A DNA stretch of 64,000 bases, from positions 62,001 to 126,000 of the forward strand of contig JAPPHB010000130.1 in the NCBI GenBank assembly GCA_028821195.1, read 5' to 3'. The notes beneath the pieces are model-generated. The model ran no database searches. It worked only from the letters and a program-made list of their open reading frames with translations, and was not told the origin of the DNA. Every line of letters begins with the position of its first letter. Position 1 is the stretch's first letter. The position numbers were made by a program, and so were the translations under genes. The stretch comes from Gammaproteobacteria bacterium (GTDB lineage Bacteria; Gemmatimonadota; Gemmatimonadetes; Longimicrobiales; Gaopeijiaceae). Below are positions 25,204 through 33,866 of this stretch, piece after piece.

Positions 25204-25567
25204 GAAGCGCGCGGTTCCTTGGCGTGTGGAGGTTCGAGGGATGGTTCGCGCCGTTCGCATCCGGCGGCGACGGAGACACGCGGCCCATGTGGTTCGGGCC
25301 GCAAGTTAGGGGCACCGGTGGCGAGCGTCAACGGAACCGGGTCGAGTGGATCGGTTGGAACCCGGAGACCGCCGTTCGCGAAAGAACAGTCACGGAACGG
25401 ATGCACGAGCCCCGCCCGAGGAGGCTGCTGCAGGATGACCGCTTCACCATGGCGGAACACGCGACGGAGCACGCGACGAGACACGCGCGGGAGAGCGCCC
25501 GCAGTGACTGACTCGCCGGGGTCGGGGCGCTGGATTTCCGGGTCCACGGATGATAATGTAAGCCACC
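25204..25567 (+). other. 364-base divergent gap between actA and a small hypothetical gene
   Basis: This stretch should hold the act operon promoter. No convincing -35/-10 pair was found for the minus strand; ACATTATC at about 25553-25560 is the best -10-like element. Near its right end GATAAT sits about 10 bases before the ATG at 25568, which would make that transcript nearly leaderless. No tRNA or other RNA gene was recognised. Confidence 0.4.
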
Positions 25568-25861
25568 ATGATCGACCCTGCGGTACCCTCCGACCTGAGG
25601 CCCATGCCGGGCCAGCACCTCGCCACCATCACGTACCAGAATCGAATCTGGGACGTCTATCTCGAATTCGAGACCAAGCGCTCCGCGAGCGGGGAGCCGT
25701 GCCGGGCGAAGCTCGTCTATTCGCCGGCCGATGGCGAATCCGGGGACGCCGCGCAGACCGCGGCCATTTTTGTCGAGGAATCGTACGAGCTCGCGGTGGA
25801 AAAGGCGCAGAGCTTCAGGCGCCATCAACTGGAAGCGCTGCTCCGGTCCATTCTTCCCTGA
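25568..25861 (+). CDS. Conserved-looking hypothetical protein, 97 residues
   Basis: No family recognised. The product has beta-rich segments (HLATITYQNRIWDVYLEFE, CRAKLVYSPADG) and a C-terminal helix (YELAVEKAQSFRRHQLEALL), a balanced composition unlike the shadow frames. It has no signal or membrane segment and is probably cytoplasmic. Its TGA overlaps the possible beginning of the GWxTD gene (CTGA at 25858-25861), suggesting coupling. There is no clear ribosome site before the ATG. Confidence 0.65.
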   Translation: MIDPAVPSDLRPMPGQHLATITYQNRIWDVYLEFETKRSASGEPCRAKLVYSPADGESGDAAQTAAIFVEESYELAVEKAQSFRRHQLEALLRSILP

Positions 25862-25917
25862 CAGCTCTGAGCCGGTCGCTTCCGCGGCCCCGTGGAAACC
25901 TGGCGTGGCTGGCGTGG

Positions 25918-28173
25918 GTGCTGGCAGTGCCCGTACCCGCCTCGGGTTCCGCGAATCCCGTCCCGCCCGCGGCACCTGCGCCTCAGGAGCCGTCCGTGCA
26001 GGCAGCTCCGGTACCGCGCGCCGTGGCCCGGGCCACGAGCCTGCTCGAAGCCGGCGACACGACCACCGCGCTCGGGCTGCTGCGCACCGCTCGCGAGGAA
26101 GACGACCGGGATCCCCACATCGCCTTCGCCCTGGGCACGCTGCTGGCGCGCACCGCGCCCCTGGGAGAGACCGACTTCAGGCAGCGGATGGAGGCGGAAG
26201 CGCTGCTTGAGGAGGCGTACGATGGACTTCACGAGGACGCAGGCGTGCTGCTGGAGATGGCGCTGCTCAAGCGGCGCCAGTTCATGCGCGTGGACTCGCG
26301 CAGGATTCTGGAGCGCACGGTGGCGTCCGAGGGCAGCCGCGCCGTGGAACCGCGGGTCCTGGCTCAGTCGCACTTTGTGCTGGCGCGCATCCTCACCGAG
26401 GAGATGGAGGACTTCGAGCATCTGGTCTTCCTGCCCGCCGGATGGCGGCGGGACGGGTCGCTGGGGACGGACGAGTACGCGGGATCGACGCGCTGTCCCG
26501 CCGGGGTCCAGGCCTTCTGCCTCAACTACACGGAACCCCGCACCTTCAACGCTCAACTGGCCCGCGCGGGGCGCGCCAGCGACCGGGACGTGGACTATCC
26601 GCCACGCATCGAAGCCCACTACCGGGCTGCTCTGTCGTACGTGCCGGACCATCCGCAGGCCGCCCGCGGACTGCTGGCGCTGCTCCATCGCCAGGGCCGT
26701 TTGGAGGACATGGCGGCCGAGGCGCAGCGCCTTGCCGAGGTGAACCCCGACGACCCCTACGCGCACATCTTCCTCGGGCTGGCGTTCTACGAGTCGCTGG
26801 ACTGGACCGCCGCCCGCAATGCCTTCGACACCGGCCTCGCCCTCATGCCTCCGGCCGAGCGAGCCCCCTACGACAACGTTTCCTACCTCCTGAACGAAGA
26901 GGACGCGGCCGAATACCAGCGGCTCGAGCCGGGCAACGCACGGGAATACGAGCGCATCCTGTGGGCCAAGTCCGATCCGCTCTTCCTGATTCCGGAAAAC
27001 GAGCGGGCGATGGAGCACATCGCGCGCGTCACCCACGCGGAGTTGGCCTTCGGAGATCCCGAGCGACGCCTGCCGGGCTGGAGCAGCGACCGGGGCCAGG
27101 TTCTCATACGCTACGGCCTCCCTGCGAACATCTGGATGCTGCGGCAGGACGGCGGCGGCACCGGGCTTGGAGGCGCGGCCCAGCGAGCCGGTGCCAGCGC
27201 CAACGGGCGGTGGATCTTCTGGAACTACCGGCTGGAGGTGCCCAGCTTCGTGTTCCACCGGGAGCTGGGGTACAGCCGGGTCGGCTTCGACTTCGACGCC
27301 AACACGGGACAGTACCTGCGCCAGGTCAGCGAGACCGAGGCCACCACCACCTTCGAGAGCCGTGCCGTCAACCGCTGGACGGAGATCCCAGCGCAGATCG
27401 CCCGCTTCCGGGGTGCCGCTCCCGGGCAGGTGGAGGTGCTGGCCTTCCTGCGCGCCGATCCGGACTCCTTCAATCTGTTCGAGGGCGACTCCGTGCGCGT
27501 CGGCATGTTCCTGTTCAACCGGAGCTACGAGGACTCGGCCAGCGTGGCGCACGCGGTAAAGGCCGAAGACACGGGCAACGTTCTGTTCACCTTCGAGTTG
27601 CCGCGCGGAACCTTCGAATACTCGCTCGAGGGGCTGGCGGCGGAATCCCGCGTGGCCGCGCGCAACCGGGGGACGATCACCGCCATTCCGGTACGGCGCG
27701 TGGGCCTGTCCACCTCCGACCTGGTCCTCGCCGGCGGGGTGATTCCGCGTGTCGAGCAGCCCGGCGGATGGCGCGACTTCGCCATCGGCGCCTCGCGCGA
27801 CCTGGTCTTCGAAGCGGACGACGACATCCATGTCTACATGGAGATCTACGGGCTGACCACCGACTTCATGGGCTCGTCGGAGTACACCGTGGAGGTGACG
27901 CTGCAGGATGCTGAGCGGCGCAGCGTGGGCGCGCGCCTCCTGCGCTCGCTGGGCAACCTGATAGGCGGCGCGGAAGGCGACCTGGCCGTCCGCTTCGTGC
28001 GCAACGTCGAGCCCGTCGACGGAGTCGTGCCCGAGTACTTCTCCGTCTCGGCCGATGAAGCCGGGGAGGGGGCACACCGCCTCATCATCGCCATCACCGA
28101 CCGGACCACCGGCGCCTCCGTGAGCGTCGAGCGCGAGCTCACCATCCGTCGGCCGGACGACGACCCCCGATAA
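25918..28173 (+). CDS. GWxTD-domain protein with TPR-like N-terminus
   Basis: Exported protein of about 750 residues, or more if it starts upstream. The N-terminal half has helical TPR-like repeats (RATSLLEAGDTTTALGLLR, HYRAALSYVPDHPQAARGLL). The GWxTD-like core is LPGWSSDRGQVLIRYGLP, followed by beta-rich sequence to the end (VYMEIYGLTTDFMGSSEYTV). GWxTD proteins are typical of Gemmatimonadota and Bacteroidota and their function is not known. The first in-frame GTG is at 25918, but it would cut the leader: the reading LPRPRGNLAWLAWVLAVPV upstream looks like a signal peptide and has no ATG, GTG or TTG. A CTG at 25858 overlapping the previous stop is a plausible true start. Confidence 0.85.
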   Translation: MLAVPVPASGSANPVPPAAPAPQEPSVQAAPVPRAVARATSLLEAGDTTTALGLLRTAREEDDRDPHIAFALGTLLARTAPLGETDFRQRMEAEALLEEAYDGLHEDAGVLLEMALLKRRQFMRVDSRRILERTVASEGSRAVEPRVLAQSHFVLARILTEEMEDFEHLVFLPAGWRRDGSLGTDEYAGSTRCPAGVQAFCLNYTEPRTFNAQLARAGRASDRDVDYPPRIEAHYRAALSYVPDHPQAARGLLALLHRQGRLEDMAAEAQRLAEVNPDDPYAHIFLGLAFYESLDWTAARNAFDTGLALMPPAERAPYDNVSYLLNEEDAAEYQRLEPGNAREYERILWAKSDPLFLIPENERAMEHIARVTHAELAFGDPERRLPGWSSDRGQVLIRYGLPANIWMLRQDGGGTGLGGAAQRAGASANGRWIFWNYRLEVPSFVFHRELGYSRVGFDFDANTGQYLRQVSETEATTTFESRAVNRWTEIPAQIARFRGAAPGQVEVLAFLRADPDSFNLFEGDSVRVGMFLFNRSYEDSASVAHAVKAEDTGNVLFTFELPRGTFEYSLEGLAAESRVAARNRGTITAIPVRRVGLSTSDLVLAGGVIPRVEQPGGWRDFAIGASRDLVFEADDDIHVYMEIYGLTTDFMGSSEYTVEVTLQDAERRSVGARLLRSLGNLIGGAEGDLAVRFVRNVEPVDGVVPEYFSVSADEAGEGAHRLIIAITDRTTGASVSVERELTIRRPDDDPR

Positions 28174-28192
28174 GGCGCTCCTTCAGGGGTTG

Positions 28193-28238
28193 CCGCATCC
28201 GTCTCCCGGCTGCCGGCCGGCGGGCCGGCGGGATGCGG
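28193..28238. repeat. Inverted repeat after the GWxTD gene
   Basis: Outer arms CCGCATCC (28193-28200) and GGATGCGG (28231-28238) pair perfectly, and the interior is a GCCGGC-rich palindrome. The structure begins 20 bases past the stop codon and may act as a terminator or mRNA-protecting hairpin. No T run follows. The remaining sequence up to the abrB-like gene shows only weak promoter-like matches (TAAATT near 28289). Confidence 0.5.
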
Positions 28239-28414
28239 AATCCGGGGATTACCGGCTGAAGCCCTGTGCAAAGGTCTTGCGTTCTCTCTAAATTGGAAGA
28301 TGGGCTTGCGCCAACGTTCCGGCCCGGGACGGCCGCCCTTCGGGCCCTGCTCCGCCAGGCCACACCCGGGAAACCACTTCCGGTCTTGATTCGATTCCAA
28401 CCACAGGGAAAGCC

Positions 28415-28603
28415 ATGGCCATCTATCGCTCGCTGTACTACGGCGACGTTGTCGTGGGAGTTGGGGGCAGGATCACCATCCCCCAGGAGATGCGCGACGA
28501 ACTCGGCATCGTGGAGGGAGACATGCTGCGGGTGAGGGTGGAGGCTTCGAACGGGTCGCGTCAGCTGGTTGTCTGGCGCTCGGAGGACCAGCCGGAAGAT
28601 TAA
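28415..28603 (+). CDS. AbrB/SpoVT-type DNA-binding protein
   Basis: 62-residue protein with a swapped-hairpin AbrB fold signature: GVGGRITIPQEMRDELGIVEGDMLRVRVE in outline, with the diagnostic G-R-I-T-I-P and L-G-I-x-x-G-D. Such proteins act as DNA-binding dimers, as transition-state regulators or antitoxins. No toxin gene is adjacent. A purine-rich AGGGAAAG precedes the ATG. Its last four bases overlap the end of the convergent luxC-like gene. Confidence 0.85.
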   Translation: MAIYRSLYYGDVVVGVGGRITIPQEMRDELGIVEGDMLRVRVEASNGSRQLVVWRSEDQPED

Positions 28604-30087
28604 CCCGGGGCGCGGCGCTCCTGCTCCACTTCCCAGTCCACCCAGCGGACGAGTGCCCGCAGGGGATCGCCGCCGTCGTGGTGCCACCAGGCGGGCGGCC
28701 ACGCCATCCGCCGCAGCGAGGCCACCCGGGTAACGCCCGCCGCGCCGAGTTGTTCGACCAGCGAGGCGGCGCGCGCTCCGGCCCCGCACAGCCCGGCGGT
28801 CTGCAGAAACGGGCGCAGCCCCGCGAGCAGCCCCGCGACCCGCGCCAGGTCGGGAACGGGCTTCACCCAGGCGAAACGGCCCAGGCAGGACGGCGAGAAG
28901 GCCGGGTCGGGGTCGTAGGCCACCGTCCACTCCGCGCCCGCCGGGCGGAAGACGCGCGCACCCTCGCCGGTCGCCTGCTTCAGCTCCCAGGTGCCGCGCA
29001 ACTGCTGCACCCTGGACGCGACCTCCGGGGGAGCGGGGCCGGCGGGGAGCTCCTGCTCGAGTGCGGCCATGGCGGCGGCCAGGCGGGCGGCCCACTGGGC
29101 GGGGGTGAGCGCGCCGCCCTCCTCCACCCAAAAGAGATGGGGGGAGACGCACCCCCGCTGGTCGAATGCGGCTACGGCGCGCGCGGCGTCCATGGCGGTT
29201 CGGTCCGCGCGCCCCGCGGCGAGCGCCTCCCGGCCGACCAGGGCGACCCCGACCCTGTGGGAGTACGCCACCAGGGGAGTGGTGGCGGGGAGACGGGTGC
29301 GCACTGTTGCCACCGTGTCAACGCCGCCGTACACCACCACCAGGCCGGCACGGGGGAGCACCTCGGCTTCCATCGTGTCGGTGCCTCCCGGCCAGTAGAG
29401 CACGGCCAGGCTGGCCGCCAGCCCCGGGTCGCAGTCGGCCAGGGCGCGGGCGTAGAGCACCGGCAGCACGGCGTCGTGGATGCCGGGCTTGAGGAGCACG
29501 GGCGAGCGCGCCAGGAGCGCCCGCGCCACCCCTCCTACCGACACGCCCGCCACGTTGCCCGCGCCCACCTGCACGATCAGGCGGTGGCCGAACGCCCGCA
29601 CCCGCGATCCGCCGGCCCCCGGCCGGAAGCCGTCCAGCACCGCCGGGTCGGGGAACTGGGAGCGCACCAGCCGCGCCAGGCGGTCGGCGGTCCAGTCGCG
29701 CGCCATCCCGTCCAGGACCTCCCGGGCCATGGCGGTGGAGAGCCCGGCGGCGGCGGGCAGCACGTCGAGCGCCGCTTGGCGGATCGGGTCGGCGGGATCC
29801 AGAAAGCGCGCCCCGGCGCGGCCCAGCGATGCCACGAGCGAGTCGGTGCGGCGCTCGTGCAGGCGGGCGCCCGCTTCGACCAGGTGGTCGCACAGGCGGC
29901 GCGCGAACGCGGGGTCGGGGGTGGGGAAGCGGAGCCGCAGGTCGTCGCTGACGGGGGCGGTGGAGAAGGCGGTCGGCGCCGTGCCCGGGTGCTCCGCTCC
30001 GCCCGCGTGCGGCGAGAGTTCCGCTGCGGCGGAGGATGCCCGCCCCGGCACCCCGGGAGGCAACCACCAGGCCGGGAACGTCCTCAT
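28600..30087 (-). CDS. luxC: LuxC-like acyl-CoA (fatty acid) reductase
   Basis: 495-residue NADPH-dependent acyl reductase of the LuxC family, which reduces an acyl-enzyme thioester to a fatty aldehyde. The catalytic Cys lies in AFDQRGCVSPHLFWVE. Other family stretches are VQVGAGNVAGVSVGGVARAL and VLLKPGIHDAVLPVLYA. The ATG at 30087 overlaps the stop of the LuxE-like gene as ATGA. No luxAB or luxD is present, so bioluminescence is unlikely. With LuxE it could make aldehydes for wax, hydrocarbon or ether-lipid chemistry. Confidence 0.85.
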   Translation of the reverse strand: MRTFPAWWLPPGVPGRASSAAAELSPHAGGAEHPGTAPTAFSTAPVSDDLRLRFPTPDPAFARRLCDHLVEAGARLHERRTDSLVASLGRAGARFLDPADPIRQAALDVLPAAAGLSTAMAREVLDGMARDWTADRLARLVRSQFPDPAVLDGFRPGAGGSRVRAFGHRLIVQVGAGNVAGVSVGGVARALLARSPVLLKPGIHDAVLPVLYARALADCDPGLAASLAVLYWPGGTDTMEAEVLPRAGLVVVYGGVDTVATVRTRLPATTPLVAYSHRVGVALVGREALAAGRADRTAMDAARAVAAFDQRGCVSPHLFWVEEGGALTPAQWAARLAAAMAALEQELPAGPAPPEVASRVQQLRGTWELKQATGEGARVFRPAGAEWTVAYDPDPAFSPSCLGRFAWVKPVPDLARVAGLLAGLRPFLQTAGLCGAGARAASLVEQLGAAGVTRVASLRRMAWPPAWWHHDGGDPLRALVRWVDWEVEQERRAPG

Positions 30088-31190
30088 CGTGTCGGGCCGC
30101 GGCGGGCGGTCATCAGGTCGTCCATCGCCAGCGAGCAGCCGCGCGGCTCCGCGCCGGGGTTCCGGCCCAGTACGCGGAAGCCTTCGCCCTCCGCCTCCGG
30201 GGGCTCCACGCCCAGGTCTTCGGTGAGCACGCAGCACACGGAGCCCAGGTTGGCGAGGTCGAAGTGGCACAACAGCCCTTCGCGGCCGGGAGGAAGCGGC
30301 TCAAGCGTCGCCGGATCGAGCACGCGCGTGCGCACCCACGGCGGGGAACGGTGCAGACGCGCTCCCCCCGCGAGCACGGGCTCGTAGAACTGGGAGAGCA
30401 GCTCGGTCATGCCATACTCGTTCACGATCCGGCGCGGCAGGATGGCGAGTCGACTGTCGATGGCCGCGTAGAGCTCCTCCCTCGGAACGGTGCGGCTACG
30501 CCCCTTGAACCCTCCGGTCTCCATCACCCGCGAGCCGTCCGGCAGCCGAAAGCGGGTGCCCCCCGTTGCCAGGGCGTCCAGCAGGTGGACGAACGCGAAG
30601 GCGGTTCCAACCACCAGTACCGGATCTCCAGCGTCCTCCGCGTCGCGAAGCGCCGACCGCAGCCCGCGCTCGTCCAGCTTCCCGTCCCCGTCCACGAAAT
30701 ACTGGGTCTCGGCCGCCAGTTCGGCTTCCACGACGCCGATCATGTGGCTGAGCGAAGAATCCGGAACCTCCAGCGGAGACGGGATGAGCGAGATCATGGG
30801 CAGCCGCGCGCCGTCGGGAAGGAGGTGCGCCTCGAAGTTGGGGAGCAGCGAAGCGTGGTAGAGCGACAGGTCGGGGACGCGGTGTTCCCCGCGCTCCGCT
30901 CCACCGCCCGTGGTGCCGCTGGTCCGAAAAATGGCTTGCGCGGGCCCCCGGCAGACGAGGCCTCGCTCCCGGAAGGCGCGCGCGGGCACCGGCGGAAGAT
31001 CGCGCCACGAGGACCATGAGCCCCGCTGAACTCCGTGCGCCGCGCAGAAGCGCGCGAACACCGGGTTGCGTTCCCACTGGTGCTCCGAGATCCGGCGCGC
31101 GAGATCGTCGAAGTCCGCGTCGGGCAGGGGCGTGCCGACCCCCGCTCCCATGACGCCGATCAGGTCATCACGGAGCCGGGTGCCGTTCAT
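30084..31190 (-). CDS. luxE: LuxE-like acyl-protein synthetase
   Basis: 368-residue member of the LuxE/PaaK adenylating superfamily, which activates a fatty acid with ATP and passes it to LuxC. Adenylation motifs are FRTSGTTGGG, METGGFKGRSR and VNEYGMTELLSQFY. The gene shares ATGA overlaps with both neighbours (small coiled-coil gene upstream, luxC-like gene downstream), so the three are translationally coupled. The acyl substrate is unknown. Confidence 0.85.
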   Translation of the reverse strand: MNGTRLRDDLIGVMGAGVGTPLPDADFDDLARRISEHQWERNPVFARFCAAHGVQRGSWSSWRDLPPVPARAFRERGLVCRGPAQAIFRTSGTTGGGAERGEHRVPDLSLYHASLLPNFEAHLLPDGARLPMISLIPSPLEVPDSSLSHMIGVVEAELAAETQYFVDGDGKLDERGLRSALRDAEDAGDPVLVVGTAFAFVHLLDALATGGTRFRLPDGSRVMETGGFKGRSRTVPREELYAAIDSRLAILPRRIVNEYGMTELLSQFYEPVLAGGARLHRSPPWVRTRVLDPATLEPLPPGREGLLCHFDLANLGSVCCVLTEDLGVEPPEAEGEGFRVLGRNPGAEPRGCSLAMDDLMTARRGPTR

Positions 31191-31459
31191 CCATCCCGCG
31201 CGGAGGCGCGTCGAACCCGCCCCGGCTCCAGGCCTCCCGCCACGAGGATCTTGTGTTGCAGCCGGCGGGACTCCTCGTCCACGAATTCCACCACCTGGTC
31301 GAGCCGCCCCCGGGCTTCTTCGTAGGAGTGCCCCGGGAAATCATCGCCCTCGGCTCTGGCGAGCGCTCCTTCCAGCGCATCGATTTCCCGATGCGCCTTC
31401 TCCAGCGCCCGCCGCAGTCGATTCGCGGCCCTGCGGGCCTCCGCTTCGGCCTGTGCCAT
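31187..31459 (-). CDS. Small coiled-coil protein coupled to luxE/luxC-like genes
   Basis: 90-residue, highly charged helical protein (ARRAANRLRRALEKAHREID, then ALEGALARAEG). The chosen start is the ATG at 31459 (MAQAEAEARRAAN); the frame is open to 31534. No family is recognised. Its stop overlaps the luxE start as ATGA, so it is the first gene of a three-gene unit. It might be a scaffold or regulatory subunit of the aldehyde-forming pair, which is only context-based inference. Confidence 0.6.
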   Translation of the reverse strand: MAQAEAEARRAANRLRRALEKAHREIDALEGALARAEGDDFPGHSYEEARGRLDQVVEFVDEESRRLQHKILVAGGLEPGRVRRASARDG

Positions 31460-31653
31460 CTTCGACGCTCCCAGAGAGGATGTGGAAGGTGCTCCAACGG
31501 TACGCTCCAGCCGCAGCGGCGTTCCCGCGCACAACCCGACGCCCGCCTCTGGAGTTATATCTTCAGAGCCTGGATGTTTCCCGGGTCGGCGCCGCGAAAA
31601 CCGACGATGTGAAGAAGATGTCCGAACTCGAAACGCTCTCCGCCGGAGGCGGG

Positions 31654-32655
31654 ATGGCCACCGAAGGCAAGCCCGTCGACCTGGCGATCGTGGGCGCGGG
31701 ACCCTGCGGCCTGGCGGCGGCGTGTGCGGCCAGGGTCGGAGGGGTATCGGCCACCGTCTTCGACCGCGGGTTCATCACCGACTCCCTCATCCACTATCCG
31801 CCCTACATGACCTTCTTCTCCACGGCGGAGAAGCTGGAGATCGAGGATGTGCCCTTCATTCTGGCTTCCGGCAAGCCGACGCGCCGGGATGCCCTCGTCT
31901 ACTACCGGCGCGTCGTGCGGCATTTCGCGCTGGATGTGCGCCAGCACGAGGAGGTAACGGCGATCGAGGGCCGGAGGGGAGATTTCGTGTTGCGCACGCG
32001 GCGCCGTGACGGCACCCGCGCCGGACACCGCGCACGCGCCGTGGTGGTCGCCACCGGCGGCTTCCACGAGCCAAATTACCTGGACGTTCCCGGAGAGGAC
32101 CTGCCCAAGGTGCACCACTACTACAGGGAGCCCGATCCCTACTACGACCAGGACGTTCTCGTGGTGGGCGGGCGCAACTCAGCGGTGGAGGCCGCGCTGG
32201 AGCTGTTCCGGGCCCATGCGCGGGTCACTCTGGTCCATATCTTCGACGGCATCGACGATGGCGTGAAGCCGTGGGTGGTTCCCGACATCACCAACCGGAT
32301 CAAGTTCGGGGAGATCGCCACCCATTTCACGACGCGGGTCGCGGAGATCCGGCAACGCAGCGTCGTCCTGGAGCATCTGGAGACGGGCGAGATCACCGAA
32401 CTCGCCAACGACTGGGTCTTCGCCATGACCGGATGGCGGGCTTCGCCGCTGCTTCTGGAGAGCGTGGGCGTCAGAATCGATGAGCAGACCGGCATTCCCA
32501 GCCACGACCGCGCCACCATGGAGACCAACACCCCCGGGATCTACATCGCGGGCGTGCTGGCCGCGGGCCACGACGCGAACAAGATCTTCATCGAGAACGG
32601 GCGCTTCCACGGCGGCCTGATCGTGGAGCACTTCAAGGCCTCGCGGGACGGCTGA
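31654..32655 (+). CDS. ypdA: YpdA-family FAD/NAD(P)H disulfide reductase
   Basis: Flavoprotein of 333 residues of the YpdA type, which reduces bacillithiol disulfide with NADPH in Firmicutes. The FAD motif is AIVGAGPCGLAAACAA and the NAD(P)H motif is VLVVGGRNSAVEAAL. Other marks are VVVATGGFHEPNYLDVPGED and GIYIAGVLAAGHDANKIF. It lacks the redox CxxC of thioredoxin reductase, as YpdA does. The ATG at 31654 has GGAGG four bases before its spacer; ATG 31618 (MSELETLSAGGG) is an alternative. Bacillithiol synthesis genes are not in the window. It diverges from the coiled-coil/lux trio. Confidence 0.86.
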   Translation: MATEGKPVDLAIVGAGPCGLAAACAARVGGVSATVFDRGFITDSLIHYPPYMTFFSTAEKLEIEDVPFILASGKPTRRDALVYYRRVVRHFALDVRQHEEVTAIEGRRGDFVLRTRRRDGTRAGHRARAVVVATGGFHEPNYLDVPGEDLPKVHHYYREPDPYYDQDVLVVGGRNSAVEAALELFRAHARVTLVHIFDGIDDGVKPWVVPDITNRIKFGEIATHFTTRVAEIRQRSVVLEHLETGEITELANDWVFAMTGWRASPLLLESVGVRIDEQTGIPSHDRATMETNTPGIYIAGVLAAGHDANKIFIENGRFHGGLIVEHFKASRDG

Positions 32656-32702
32656 CCGCGGTACGCGGAGGGGGCTCGCCGGGTGTGCCGAGCACCTTCG
32701 AG

Positions 32703-32727
32703 CCGGCGCGACCGCCGGCCGCGCCGG
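32703..32727. repeat. Hairpin between convergent ypdA and ygfZ-like genes
   Basis: Perfect 8-bp inverted repeat CCGGCGCG/CGCGCCGG with a 9-base loop in the 75-base convergent gap. It could work as a bidirectional terminator, but there is no T run on either side. Confidence 0.45.
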
Positions 32728-32730
32728 GCC

Positions 32731-33834
32731 TCAGCTCAGGTCGCCCCGCTGAAGCTCCCAGCCATCCTCCCCGAGCGCTCGCACCCCGGCCCGTGCCCCG
32801 TCCGGGCTCTCCAGCCGAAGCTCGGCGGACGGGACGACCTCCCGGCGCACGAAACCCAGCGCGATGGTCTGCCCGAAGGCGGGCGACATGGCCGCGCTGG
32901 TGACGTGCCCGACCGGCTTGGCCTTCGTGTCCGAGTACAACGGGGTCGCGGGCGCCGGGGTGGGCGCATCGCCGAGCAGAAGGCCCCGCAGATGCCGGTT
33001 GACGTGGCCGCGGTCGCGGATGCGCACGATCACTTCCTGTCCCGTATAGCAACCCTTGCCGTGGTCGATGGCGCGCGCGTCGATGCCCGCTTCCGTGGGG
33101 ATGGTGCGGTCGTCCATGTCGAGGCCGAATTCGGGCCGGCCCGCCTCGATGCGCAGCGTCTCGAAGACGCCCATGCCCGTCGGTGCCGCGCCCAGGCGAA
33201 CCAGCTCGGCGCCCAGCCGTGAGAGCGCAGCCCGGTCACCCAGGATGTCGAAGGCGGGCAGCCGGACGTCGGCGAGGCGCGCGATCAGGAGACCGTCCGG
33301 CGGCGCCGGGCCGGTGAGGAGGCAGCCGTCCGCGTCGAGGGCGGCGAGCTCGCCGGAGGCGATCCCGAGGGCGGCCCCCACCATGCCGGCCGCGTCCGGG
33401 CCGGCGACGGTGAGGGTGCCGGTCGCGTCGGTGACGTCGTCGACGAAGGCGAACCGGGGCGGCAGGAACTTGCGCAGATGGGCCACCAAGGCCGCGCGTC
33501 CGGCGGCCGGAACATGCAGCCAGAGCCCGTGGCGGTCCTCGCGGGTGCCCCTCCAGGCGACCACCAGGTCGGTGACCATGCGTCCCTTGGGGATGAGCAC
33601 GGCGCTGTAGGCCGTGCGCCCCGCGAGCAGCCCGGAGGCGGCCGGCCCGGGGGGTGGCGGGACGCTGTTGGTGAGCACGCCGGCCAGCATGCGCACCGGC
33701 GCCCGGCCCGAGATCGCCAGCCGGCTGCGGTGTGAACGGTCGAGGACGGCCGCGGAGCCCACGGCGGCCTGGTACTCCAGGTTGGGCCGGCCGAAGTGAC
33801 GGGCCGTCCGCCGCCCGTGGTGCCGCCCCATCAC
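32731..33834 (-). CDS. ygfZ: YgfZ/GcvT-family folate-binding protein
   Basis: 367-residue relative of the aminomethyltransferase GcvT. The YgfZ signature is [20 protein letters not shown], containing K-G-C-Y-x-G-Q-E. YgfZ proteins bind folate and help assemble or repair iron-sulfur enzymes. It is not a substitute for gcvT: the signature Cys is diagnostic and it is far from gcvH/gcvP. It follows lon by 32 bases on the same strand and could share its message. The start is uncertain within one codon (MM). Confidence 0.87.
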   Translation of the reverse strand: MMGRHHGRRTARHFGRPNLEYQAAVGSAAVLDRSHRSRLAISGRAPVRMLAGVLTNSVPPPPGPAASGLLAGRTAYSAVLIPKGRMVTDLVVAWRGTREDRHGLWLHVPAAGRAALVAHLRKFLPPRFAFVDDVTDATGTLTVAGPDAAGMVGAALGIASGELAALDADGCLLTGPAPPDGLLIARLADVRLPAFDILGDRAALSRLGAELVRLGAAPTGMGVFETLRIEAGRPEFGLDMDDRTIPTEAGIDARAIDHGKGCYTGQEVIVRIRDRGHVNRHLRGLLLGDAPTPAPATPLYSDTKAKPVGHVTSAAMSPAFGQTIALGFVRREVVPSAELRLESPDGARAGVRALGEDGWELQRGDLS

Positions 33835-33866
33835 GGCGCCGGGCGCAACCTCAAGGGTCGGCTCGG

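Noticed and set aside
25204-25280. GGTTCGA-like T-loop suggesting a tRNA
   Set aside because: There is no paired T-arm, acceptor stem or anticodon arm around it.
28600-31190. A bioluminescence operon
   Set aside because: Only luxC- and luxE-like genes are present; luciferase and luxD genes are missing.
31654-32655. YpdA-like protein as thioredoxin reductase
   Set aside because: The CxxC redox pair of thioredoxin reductase is absent and the sequence fits YpdA.
32731-33834. The YgfZ-like gene as the missing gcvT
   Set aside because: It contains the YgfZ signature K-G-C-Y-x-G-Q-E and lies by lon, far from gcvH and gcvP.
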